NCBI RefSeq assembly: GCF_009389715.1
Contig: NC_052401.1
Coordinates: 186,001 to 250,000, forward strand
Direction of reading: 5' to 3'
DNA from: Phoenix dactylifera
Taxonomy: Eukaryota; Streptophyta; Magnoliopsida; Arecales; Arecaceae
Length of the DNA: 64,000 nt
Shown: positions 1 through 13,544 of the stretch, in pieces
Position numbering within the stretch: the stretch's first letter is position 1
Layout of the letters: each line of letters begins with the position of its first letter
The notes under the pieces: generated by a model
The model's input: only the letters and a program-made list of their open reading frames with translations
Told to the model about the DNA's origin: nothing
The model's database searches: none
Translations under genes and position numbers: made by a program

Positions 1-886
1 AAAAGAGGTTGCAACATACACCTCTTTCGAACTGATTATTCGTGCTGATAGCCTGATATATGCCATAAAGCCAACTTTTACGAGGCATGAATTTGGGTTA
101 ACAAGAGAAAACACTCCTATTAGGCAGCGGCAGTATATCTTCATTGCACTTGCACTCCTAGTTGCCTTTTTATTTCCGGCGCTGGCGCGTTGCTCTGAAT
201 TTCCTCCATGCTGATCTTAATTTGGCTGTCATAAACCATTTGATCACCTAAAAAGCATAAAGCTGGATAAGCAACGTTCGTGCCGTAAAGAGCTTGATTA
301 CAGCAATTACAATGAGGCACGTACAGCATTGTCAAGCAGTGCTCCTGGCCCAACAGGTTTCAACGTACAGAATTGTCGGGCGATCGTTGTACAAACTGCA
401 GCGTTTAGCTGTCATCCGTCCATTTGATAAGAGGCCTGCTAAAAAGTTCGGTTCTCAACCCAAGTCGATTTTCATTCAACATTGATCTATTAGCCATGCA
501 GAGTTTATACATCGGCTTGAAAAAAAAAATACAATAGTATGTACAATCAAAACCGACCAACGACCCCCATATGTGTCAAAAAAAAAAAGAAGCTGACGAT
601 ACTTCCAGGTTCCAGCGCATGAGAACATCTTGTCATGCTCCCCAGATGGCCTTCTATGCACGTAATTGAACCTTCTAATGGGTACTTCTGCTTCAAGCTT
701 GCCTATCTGCAAACCATAATCTGTGGCTCCACCTAAAATCCGACCCACAAATTGAGGTGCTACAACGTCACTAGTAACTTCTTTGATCAAATATTATGTG
801 CATGAATATGTACCGATGACGCTTCTAGCGTCCACTGCATGCAATAAATTCCTAGGCGGAATGGAGAACCTGACATTCTGGACATC
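1..886. other. Intergenic sequence / probable 3' UTR of the myotubularin gene
   Basis: No coding region could be supported here. The short open frames lack any recognisable family. The part nearest 886 is directly downstream of the TAG stop of the minus-strand myotubularin gene and probably contains its 3' UTR. No clear poly(A) site was identified. Confidence 0.4.
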
Positions 887-3800
887 CTACTCCGATCCAA
901 AATAGCGATCATAAATTGAAAGCCGATCGAATGCATCGAAATTTGCCTTCAGTCCAACAAACTGGCTACCAAGTTGCGCACATCCAGCATCCGGCCACCT
1001 GCAACCCTCCCTTGTGCGGAAAGGACACAAGGACTCGCATACCTCGTTGATTGGGTGGTCAGGAACCATGCTGTCCTCAATAGCAGAAATGGTCACCGAG
1101 AAATCTGCCTTTTCATCAGGTTGCCCGCCAGCATCAGTCTCTCCTCTGAAAGAATTTAATACCTCCCTTGTTTCTAGCAGTGTACTTCCAAAATCAGCTG
1201 CATGGTTTCCATTACTGGACAAGTGGACCTTACATCCAAGCGACTGTATGGCCCGTTTTATGGCTAGACTCTCCCTGCCGGCTCTTCTAGCCATTGCTAA
1301 AGCTGAACTGTTGGCCTGTTTTTCCTTCTGCAATTCTGCAGCTAAAGACTCCATGCTCATTTTGAGATCCTTAGCCCTCATTTCTCCCGTCTCCTTTGCC
1401 TGTGATTTCTCAGAAAGAAGAGTGGTACATGCATATCAGAAATAATACTTGAGATCTGGACCTTAGCATCACTACATGTCACTATTCATCCTAATGGTAA
1501 AGATTATGTGGTTAGTAAACCCTCAAGTGCAAATTGCATATAAATTGGCCGAATTTCAAGATTAAGCAAGAGTACCTTTGTCATATCAGCATATTTTTTA
1601 GTCAAAATACGCAATTGAGATTCAAGTTCCCCAGCTCCCGCTTCTTTCGGGCAAGCCCATCGCAAATGAAACTGGGGCCAAATTGTTGGCGCTAATGCTG
1701 CTGCCGGAGGTAATAGTGGACCATCATGTTTCACCGGGTCATAGAAAAGGTTATAGTGGACATGAGAGCTACCCTCAGGAGAATGCAAATTGAAAAAGTA
1801 CATCCACAGGCACCCACAAGCATCGGTTGCACCAGACTGCTGCCTCTCCTTCTCACTACAAAATAAACAATCACAGTATCCACAACTTCAGCAATGAAAG
1901 TGAAAAAGGGAAATCTTAATTACCAGCATAAATCCTATCTCGTATGTTAAATATTCTATAATTACACCAACTTGGATGTCCCAAGAGAAAAATAAGAAGC
2001 ATAGGTGCTTTCTTTTGCAACCTCAGTACTGTTGGCTGAGAAAAGGATAAAGACCAGTTTCTGAAACGATATAAGAGAAACAACTGTTTGACTATAAATA
2101 ATGAATAAATTATATCCACATGTACCATTATCGTTTCCCCCCTTTTCCAGAGGCTCACAACTAGCATATTATATAAGGATGCTGCATTTTTCTTTGCCAA
2201 AAATGTAGCATAAACTATAGAAAGCACATCAAGTTGACACGAAATATCATCATCAATTGAAAATGCCAATCAACAGCACAAGACCAATCTAGCACAAATA
2301 GTTCGTAGCACCATTAGAAAATATATTTTATGACAGTGCTTTTGTTTTCAACTTCGCAATAGCAGATGGAAATAGCCATATAAATGATAGATTTCAAAAA
2401 ACAAGAGAAACCTCTATTTATGCTAAAAATTAGTAAAGCATTTTAGCACAGAACAAAGTGAAGCAAATGCAAAGATTGTACTTGTTGGCACAGCCAGAAT
2501 AGACCGGCACAAACCATGCCAAGGACTAGACTGGCACATGGCATGGCTGTGTGCCAGCACATCTCCAAGCGTGCCAGTGCATGCCAAGCATAAATACTAA
2601 ACTACTACGGCGCCGTTTCGGTATTTGACCCTGTACCGGTGCCATGCTAGCAGTGTCGGTACGGTACGATACGAAATTTTTTTGTCGCACCGAGTGTCGG
2701 TACGCCACCCATACCGAAAAACATTACTGAGCCGGTACGGTATGGTATGCCCCATACAATCCAATTCGAGCCGGTATGGCATACCATGACCTAGACACTC
2801 CACAATTTCTGTTGATTAAAAATATTGCCAGCATTGTGAGAGCTCAATCATCTCTTCTTACATAAAATATATAAAATCCTTGATCAATATCAAATTGCAA
2901 ATTAATTGACTGATAAAAATATTCTGTTTCTGGAAACTGCAGCAATAGTTCTAAATTGATAGTGGTGTTCAGAATTAGATAAAACTCAATGAAGAAAATA
3001 CCTGTTGCATAAGAAGTTTCCGAAGCGGCAAGACAGCACACAATCTAGAAAATCAACTAGGAAAGCCTGTAGATGCATAATTGAAGCTAGTGAGCTAGAG
3101 GTTGTCCAATTGGACAGCTAAATGAATGCTCAACACCCATAATCATATGCAAAGATGCTGACAAATATGAAGCAGACAAAAAACACCTACCGAAGAAAAC
3201 TCAAACGCACAAGGATACATCCGGAGCAACTGTGCAACACAATCAACCCACTGCAAACCAAGCCCATATAAGAGAAAAGAAACTGAGTTCAGACAATAAA
3301 AAAGGGAAAGAGAATATCAAGTTCTTTATGAAACACAAAAAGTCAAACAGTAAGTCTGTTAGAGGGATTATCAAAGCACATATTCAGGAAATATATGCAG
3401 TCACAAGAAAATGCACTACAAGTTTCAGCATGAGTAACCCATTGCAATAACAAAAATATGAGTCATTTTACATGGAAAAAGACAAAAACTTTGTTTTTTT
3501 CAATACTGGTTTCACATTAGCATGTTAGAGGAGAAGGGGAGAAGGTGTGGAAACATTTTACATAAATGAACATGAGACACAACCATAAAGAAACCTAAGG
3601 AAAAAATAACCAGCGAAAGGGACACAGCAAAGACTAATCTAAAAAACAACATCAGCAGATCCATTACCACTTCATTACTCTGTGGAATATGTTTCATTGT
3701 CAGACAACATAGTTTTGCACCAACATTAACCATAAGGGAAGCCTAAGGCGTGAAGTGATAGCGCATGTGGCAAACTTGTAGCTTCTTTATTAATAGCTTT

Positions 3801-6800
3801 GGTATGACATTAATTTATGAAATCATTATGTTCATCTCTTTCTCTCGCCCACCACCTGACAGGAAATAATATTCTATTTTGAAGAACTGAAGCACAACAG
3901 AAGAGAAACACAACACAACATTGAAATTTGAATAAGAACTGCTCAAAGCCAAGCAGTCAGCACAATAGCTTCCCGTACCAATTGAAAATGAGGAAAATGC
4001 AATTTGTTAAGATTTAAACATAGGGCTAATCGGTCATAAAATCCCAATTTTGTATATAATTATGTATATACATGTTCCATGTTATTAAGCTCCACGGTGT
4101 GTGCAGTACATGTAAATACCATGCTAACTTAAGTTGGCATGTTACTGTATTTTATAAGACTGTAATTTTATCAAGAGTACCCAAGAGAGAATTGCAGTCT
4201 TTGCTTATAATCATTACTTGCTTAATCATTCATGGCAACATCCCTACAGATTCTTGTCCTGGGCCTCCATCATTAACTTCAAAGGCTTGCCTTTTGAGAT
4301 CGGACTGTCCTTTGTTGACTGCAATTTTTGCTCACTGCTAACTCTGTTTCCATCTTCAGCCGATCCCAAGTCATTTTTGCTGTTGATCATTAGCTAGTGT
4401 CTGGTAAATAGACCAAAATATAGGCAACCAAGAGATTTAATCTCTCTTTTAAAAAGCAGTTTAATAATTCTTGCAGTGTGCACGTCAAAATTGAATAACT
4501 CAAAGCTCTGAAACCATGGACACTTTTGGGACCTTTTTTTTTGCCAATTTTGTTAACTTGTGGAGGTCAGGCAACGTTGCCCAGAGCTGAACAATGCTAA
4601 CTTCCTTGCATAATTGCAGTTATGATGCATAAGTCGGAACCTCCAAAACATATGATGTTTATTTCAAGCCCGCCAAAACATATGATTGTTTGTTTCTAGT
4701 AACCTTTTAATGAATGCGCAGTCCAACACACACAAGGGCCCAGCATATATAAGAAACAAAAGAATTTGAAATTCTTTGCTATCTTATCAATTTGAGAGCC
4801 AAAGAGGTTATACTAACAAAATAAAAAGGGTGGACCAATCCACAAGGCTCCCACCATTGTAAAGTCTGGGGAGGGTTATATACATGCAGCCTTATCCCCG
4901 TGTGCAGAAAGGTTGTTTCCATGTTTCTGACACACGACCTCCAAATCATAATAGAGCAATCTTGCTGTTGCACCAAGGCTCACCCTCCATACTAACAAAA
5001 CAAGAGCCAAATATATGACAATGACCTGAACGCAAATTTTACTAAGGTGCAGATGATGAAAGAAAAGAAAAGGCCAAACATTTGGTATGGTAATGATATA
5101 AACAACATAAATTTCACTTCCTAACACTTTAGCTAGAAATTTGCTGAGGAAATACCTGTAGGAATATTGGCGAGCAATTGTTTTGTGCATGTGATGAACT
5201 ACTGGCTAAGGATCCTGATCCTGAGGGGATCCGTATTGATGATGCTGATATATTCCCACCAGACACTTGCCTGGATAGTTCTAAAGGTGTGGTACTGTTT
5301 CCAGAGATTGTTGGAATTCCCATGCGGTCTGAAAAGGGATGCCCGAATGCAAGCCAATCTTTTTCCACAAGAGCCTATAAAATAATAAAAGAAATTCTAA
5401 GTAGCAAAAGTTTTGGAATTAGCAAAGTTACCATATACCCTAATTACACTTAAAAGGACTTTAAATATGCAAAATATGTGAAATGAATGTTTACAATTAT
5501 CAACCTGTAATTTCAGTTGTCAATTTCCAGAGTTCACAAAACAATATTTAAGAACTTGAGTGCCATCTTTCCAACCAAATTATTACAACAAATTTAATAT
5601 AATTTGGAAGCATACTGAGACAGCACAATTGCATTCCGGCTCAATGAAGCACCCATGTTCCTAAAATAGTGGTCTGCAATGCTGACCCAGACTGAACTGT
5701 TATTGGGTAGAGTCATCAAGTCCCGGTTTGACTATGATTAACCTGTGGGTTGACCAGTTCATCACTCCCATACTGTCGAGACCCAAGAGTCTCTAGTCTA
5801 TATGCTCCAGTCTAACCCATCACTTTTGTCTTTCACCTCCACAAACCCCCAACCCACCAACTTCTTCGGGCCCCTTTCCATCTCACCAAGGATGGGAAAC
5901 TCAATGAGTCCATCGTGACTAGGCCAAATCAAATCAAAAACTAAGGCTATCGAGTCAAAGTCAAGATAATGCAAGTAGCATTAAAAAATTACTCTTGCCA
6001 AGTCTTTCATGAATTGGTTGAATCAGCAAGTCCAAAAAAAAGGCCGAGTCACATTCTTAATTTTTGTTTGTCCAATATCTTAACTCAGCAAAGTTGGAAC
6101 GAGTTGTCACCGAGTTAAATGAGTGAGAAGAAAGTTCAGGCCAAATCCTGAAGAAAGCTCAAAAGCGCTGTTTGATGAGCCTGCGTAGTATTAGGTCGTT
6201 GGTCAGGTAAATATATGATGGGCCTGGTTTGATGAGTCACATTCTTATCTTTTTTGAATGAGGACCCCTCGACTTTGATGGGGAACATGCAGTCAGGAGC
6301 TTCCGGAGAACTTACCAAGTTGAATATATGATGAGGACCAACCATCATTTGCTAGATTCTTTTTGCTATAAGTTAAAATACTGGTGACATTAAATGCTAT
6401 ATTACTTGACATCAATTTACAATGCAATGAACTTAATGACCTGGTGGCCTTTGTGCTGCCTTATTAATTCAATGTTTCAAAACTTTAGCATTCCAAAGGG
6501 TTGGAAACCCGAAATGCTTGCCTCATCAATCATTGTTTCTCTTTTGTGTTAATTTGGAGTTTGCATATTTTCTAGACTAAATGGCTTGGACATGATTGAT
6601 TTTGGTAACTTGGTATGTTGCATGACCATTTTGGTAATGCTATTCTCTCATTGGATTTTGCATATGGCTGCTATTATTGAGTCTATGATATCTACAGTCT
6701 TCATTACTCTCAGAAGACTAGCATATAGCCACAAGCCATGTTCATTTAGAAGCAAAAAAATAGATTAGATAAAAAATAGTATTACTGAACACATAAAAAT

Positions 6801-8197
6801 AAACTAAATAATAAATTAAAATGGGAGATAGAGATTGAAGGTGAAAAGGATTGAATAAATTTGGGGCATTAGAAATATCCTATTACATGTGGATTTAGAT
6901 GCGGAATAGGGGATTGAGATTAGTTATGTGCACGTTTTTATTTCCAAAAGTAACCACATTGATGATTGTTATATAACAAAGTTTTATCTGCACACCAAAT
7001 AATATTCCATTCAAGGGTAAATTTTGCAGACCCAAAGAGTCACTCTTTGCAATATGGTATAGATTAGAGCACACTGAATTCAAATTAAAATTGCAGATCC
7101 TTGGACCAATCACATGTTTTTTACTGATTTATAGAAGCATGTGCGCACACCACACACACACACACCTCCTTCCCATTAGATTCGGCTCCTCCACTGTCAT
7201 TCCTATGATCTCTAGCTAATTGGTTGTGGCGCGCGCGCGCACCTCCTTCCCATTAGATCTGGCTTCTACACTTTCATTCCTATGATCTCTGGATGTGGCC
7301 GCCTCTGTTACCATGACATACAACCGCATCCCCCATTTACCACCCAATCTCCTACAGACACTCATCCTTCCACCATCTTCAATGATATAACGAGATGTTG
7401 CCAACCATCAGCACAACAACCACTAGGGCTAAGAGATTTGTTGTCCTGTGGACTCCTTTTTCCCCCTCTCCATTAATCAAACTTGGATCACTTGGGCATT
7501 TCAAACAGTTCAATAATTTTGATTGCTGAGTCAAGTGCGTTTGAATGACTTTTAGGTTTTGGTCTGACCAGACTCGCAAAGGTTGGCAGGTCACAAGTTG
7601 GATAGCTTGACTCAAACAAGTTGACCAAAGGAATTAAATACCAATACTAACAAAGAGAAGGATAATGTACTTGAGAGCCATCATACTTAACTCTCCTGAT
7701 GATGCTGCATCCGATACCCTGCCAGGATGCCTTTTATGTTTTATATTTTTGCTAATTTTTTAACTTTTTGTTATCTTAAATGAATATTAAGGGGTTTTTT
7801 CCATGTTTAAGTGGATTTTAATGGAGTGTATTATGAAGGTAATGGAACTCTCCAAAATTATTTTATTGTTGTTTTAATGATTAACTTAATCAAGAAAAAT
7901 ATAATGTAAGTGAACCAAAAAAAAAAATCCAATTAAAAAACCAAAAATGTTGGGGTGATACTCAACCTACAACATATTCAAATTTCATGCCAAAGGAAAA
8001 AATGGCATGAATTTCCCTATTATTCTTATTTTTTAATGATAACTAGCTGAAAAAAGGAAAAGCTGCAAATTCACTAGATCTGCATGATGATCTAACTTCG
8101 AGGAGACCGAATAATGGGTAGAAGAGCTGGATTTGGCCTCCTTCCCTTCTCTCCTCTCTCTTGGTCCAAAACCCCTCGGGCCCCAATACCCTGTGGC

Positions 8198-8246
<49 letters not shown>

Positions 8247-11200
8247 ATTTTCTTTTTATAATGGTGGACTTGTCGGGTCAGGCATGATCACTGGCCATGA
8301 TACCAGCCTATCTGGCTATCATGACCGATTTATTGTTGGGATGCACAATACATTCTAGCCCAGGCCGATTTTAGAATACCACATCCGGAAGTATCCTGTC
8401 AGAATAGTACGGCATCGACGGTACTGTGTTGAATCATAAGTACCTTAATCCTTGGGTCAACCAGGTTTCTAATTATTGCATAAAATGGTATACAAGAGAA
8501 TTTTCTGATGGATATCTTCAAAAATAGACTATAAAAACCGACTAGGTAACTAACCAGAGTTCAATATGCTTTCTAAAGTTCCTTTATAGGAAAAGAATAA
8601 AAAAAGGTGTACTTCAAGTAGAAGAATTTGTTAAAAATAAAACTAACCAGAGTTCAAAATACCAAATTAAAATTAAAATATGCAGAACCTTCAGCAAAAC
8701 AATCAAATGGAAAGTAATTTCCTGTGAGTACCTGAAATCCCTTGAATGTTCGATAGTATGGATCAAGCAATAAACTAGCAAGTGAGACCAATTGGGTTGT
8801 TCTATCCCATCCATCACTACAAAAAAAAGAAAAGATAAAAAAAGTGTTTACAGAAGCATCATAGAATTCATCGCAATCAAGATGAAACAACTAAACTAAC
8901 AATTTTAATAAATACAAAGAATAACAAAAAGTTTACTATTAAAATATTATAACAAATTGATCAATATAAACTGTTAATTGCTATCATGCTTGGCATGGTA
9001 TGCTGAACCGGCCGGTACGGGCCGGTTCAGCCCATACCGAACCGGTCCGGTTCAAGCATGGAAAACAGTTCCGGCCCCAAGGGGCCGAAACCGAGCGGTA
9101 CAAGCCTAGTACCGGTGTGCACCGGACCGGTTCGCACCGGTACCCGCCCTCGAGGCAGCGCGTCCACGAGCAAGGAACCGCGCCCACGGTTCCAAGCGTA
9201 ATTCCCCAAGGCAGCGTGCCCGCGCGAGCGTGAGCTCAGAACCATGCCGGCGCGCGGTTCTGGGCACGATTACCTAGGGCAGCAAGCCTGCACGGGCGCG
9301 TTTAATGCCACAAAGTGGGGCATTTAACACGGGGGGCGCGCTTCCGCGCGGGTTTTTCCGCTCACGCTGCACGTTAGCTGCTTCGATACCAGTTCAAAAC
9401 CGATCCAAACTGGAACCGTACCGGTCCGGTAGGCGAGGGTACCGGTACAGCGTACCATGATGCTTGGTAATATAGATATATCTACTTTTTTTGTTTTCAA
9501 AACATATATATTCTACTTGTAAATAGATATAGTAAGCCTAATCACTTATTTAACTAAAAAATCCATGCACAAGGTACAAATTATAGGCAAAGAGTATCGC
9601 TAACAAAACCATGAGAGATAATATTGTCTTATCTTCTAGAAACTTATTTTAAAAATTAAAAAACATAGAAATCATACCATTGTGCATCTCCATTCACAAT
9701 ATGTACAGCAAACGTTCCAAAGGCTAGAGGACAGACTATATTATAGGTAAAAAAAATACAGTGGGAAGCAACATAAAGGCTTGTTTGGATGCCATAATCC
9801 ACCTTAAAAGGTGAATTTTGGTATCCTTGAAATCTCACGATCATGGCATCCACAATGATCCCTTCAAGTGTCTTCATCTTTCCACCGCATCTCCTGAACC
9901 CCATTTGCATGGTTCACATGGATAAGCTGGTTGGCCATCTAACAAGGCCATAAGCCTGGTGTACATTCCAATCATAATGTCCTTAAAGGGCAATTCTAAG
10001 AATTTCTGCCATTACATACTTCATTACATTTACCTATACACAACATGGTGGCTTCCTAATTCTCATTTTCCTTTGTTCCCATGTTGAATGATGCAATCAT
10101 TTAGTCCATAGAATTAGTCCTAGCATCATCTATCAGCCTTCAGGGTCATTTAATTAAAATCCCATGTAAGAACATTTTTGGAAATTTTTACGTATCACAG
10201 ATTCAATATATTCAAGTCATCCTCAAGTTCATTCAAGTTTCTAATTCATTTGGAGACAAGATTTAGTTTGTTAAAGAATGAATAATTTAGCACATACGCG
10301 ACCATAACTGCCAATTAAATTGAGAAAACACTGGTGTGTGTGTGTGTAGTAGTAGTAGTGGTGTGTGTGGTGCTTTTGAAATGATGACAGAGACGGTCCT
10401 TGTCCCTGAGATTCATATATTTTGGTGGTATCTAACCTATACGTCAAATTAGTACAAAAATAAATAGTATCAAATACACTAGTGCGGCAAAATACATGAC
10501 AAGGAACAAAAATTGAAAATCCACTTTATGAATCATGATATATGCATCTTAAAACATAAATAGATTTAAATTCACTAAGTTTTGATGATTAGATTATAGT
10601 AAAATGTAGTATCATGCTATTAAACTTGCTTTTGCCACGTACTCAATGATTAGATTGGAGACAACCAAAACACATGAATTTTGATTTCTAGGCATTTTAT
10701 ATAATGTATATCATATTCACCGGTTCCGGTCTTGTATTGGATAGACTATCATTGATTTTGAAGGCGAGAAGACTATATTAGCTATCCCTCAAGAGTGTAG
10801 TAACATTACCATATATATACACATACAAACAAACATACATACATACATACATATATGTATGTATATATGTATCTGTAAGTGTTTATGTTTTTACAGCATA
10901 TTTACGCAAGTGCCTTATCAACTATAAACGCACAAAAATCAAAAGAGAATGAAACCTGCAATGTACGAGAACTGAAGCTGATTCTAGAGCAACACGTGCA
11001 GCAATCCAAGCAGAACCAGCCAGGACACTCTGAACATGGATTAACCAGCCACTGTCTCCAAGAGTTGAAACAGAAGCTGACATACTGCTTAAGTTACCTC
11101 CACCCCAGGTCCATCCACCATTTCTCTGCCCAAAAAATGATAAAAATCACACTTAATTCTAGGTCTCTGTCTAATAGGATTGATATGACATATCAAATAT

Positions 11201-13513
11201 CTAACTTCAATATCAGGCTCAAAACAAGCTTCAAGCATGTTACAGTAGCAAAAGAGGTGCCAAGCAAGCATAAATGCTCTTTCCAAGATTTGCCGATTTG
11301 TCGTACCAGTCAGTATCGTACCATGTAGGCATACCATACCGTACCGGTACCGAACCAGTATACAGTCTCGTACCGCACCAACACTCGGTACATCTTGCCA
11401 TCTCATACTATACCGTCTACCGATATTGTAATAGGATAGTACCGGTATGGGGTCCGGTAACTAGATGGCAAATCTTGGTTCTTTCTTATTGTAAAGTGAA
11501 GACAATAATGCACACAAAGTCAATATACGCAGCATAAGAACCGGAAAAAATTCTTGACACAACATACAAAAACGATCAACTCTACAGAAATTCCTTCACC
11601 TTACAGATCGATTTGATTGGGCATATCAACTTCAACAGGACGCAAAAAAATTAATTAGTTAATCAGCATGAAAAGTAAATTATAAAGATATATAACATGA
11701 AAAACTTGCAGGCTAGCCAAATCCAAGTACTAGCACATATCAATTAGACAACTACCTAAAATTCCACAATGAATGGCAAGAAATAGATATGCCCACATGG
11801 TAGAAGAAACCCAAATCTTAAGCAGTTCTGAATAATTTCTCAAACTATCACTCAGATCTATGTAATGAATCTTTATCACAGATCTACCGCATTGCAGTTC
11901 TAAAAAAATATAATGGTACACAGTCCATCGTAGTTTGCATGTCCATTTGTCTGGTGACAGATGTCCTGCCTATTGATCCTTGATTCTGCACATATGAGAA
12001 CCTACAGTAGACTATGAAGAGATGGCTAGAGCTATCATTCTATTAATGAAACATGTAGCAAAAGGGTACATATATGCATTCCTCAAATTTCTCAAAGTAG
12101 AAATTTCTATCTCAATGGTTCAGGCCTGGCCCCTCATACTCAATGGGGCAATGACGCAACTAGACGATACTCAAGTCCGCAACTCACAGAATTCTAGCAC
12201 AATTTAAATTACTGGATTTAGAACTCTAAAGTTTATTCTATCATATCTGTTTAAATTACTGGATTTAGAGTTCTGAAGTTTAATCTACCATGCCCGTCTC
12301 TACAAGTAAACATAACACAATCACACAACTCACTCATCTTAGAGATTTGTCATATCTGGCAACCAATCTGTTGCCAAGCAACAACTATACCCTAGACAAC
12401 AAAAGAAACTCCCGCAAGGAACAGTACAAAATGGAGTAATGAGCATAAAACAGATTACCACAGATGCAGCAGATATTATATACTCAACCAAGAACACTAA
12501 CATTCAAGCCACCAAACCAACTTAGTTATTAACTCTTTTGCTTTCTAAAATTCTAAAAACAGCCACTATTAATTTCACTATTATAATTAGGAAACAAGGG
12601 ACCTAATACAAAGAGTTCAAAAATCAAGGGCATGCATGAAAGACTCCAAAATCAGAGATCTCTATTGCCACACCAACCACCAACCTTGTCGCATCATCCA
12701 AAGCCTGACCAATGACTGGAAACAGAAGAGATTAAGTGGAGGAAGAAGAGGCAAATAAAAAAAAGCCAGTTATGAGCAAGCTGGGAAGGAAAACCTAGAG
12801 ATGATATGAGGAAAGAGAAAATCAGGAATAAAGACACCATCAAGTCCTTGATCACCATCACCATAGTTTTTTTTATTTTTTTAAAAAAGAAAGTCACCTA
12901 CAAAACATCCAAAGTCGGCATTTGGCATAGCCTATACGTATTCAAAAGCCATTAAAAAGAACAAAAAACTTCAAAAATTTCCAAACAGACTGAAATGAAA
13001 CAAAAGCATGATCAAACAATTGTTCAAGGACTTGAAAGTTTCCAGTGGCCGACCCACTCAATACTAATGCATGGTAACCATCAGATTAGTCCCCAAAGTC
13101 ATATACAACAGTCAATTATACCAACTATGATACTTTGGGAAGATTGACTAAGAAACTGCAATTTCAATAACATGTGAGCCCTCAAATGACAGCACATATA
13201 TTCAATGGCCTAGACTCTTGGAGATTCCCACAGGTTATGCCCATACAGTTGGGACAGAGCAAAAACCCTAGTTGTCGTGTTCAGACAAACTTTCACTCAT
13301 ATAGTCAAAAAATAGCTTTTTTATTCATTGAATATCATCAGATTAGTGGTCCTAAGTCCTAACTATTCACACAGGTGCATAATGATCTTCAAAGTAGGCA
13401 GTTTCATGTAATCACAGAGGCAATTGCACCTATTACAGATATTTAGAGCAATATTATGATAATGCAGCTAAGAGGCCACTAATGGGTTTAGCAGGAAGGG
13501 AGGATACAAGTTG

Positions 13514-13544
<31 letters not shown>

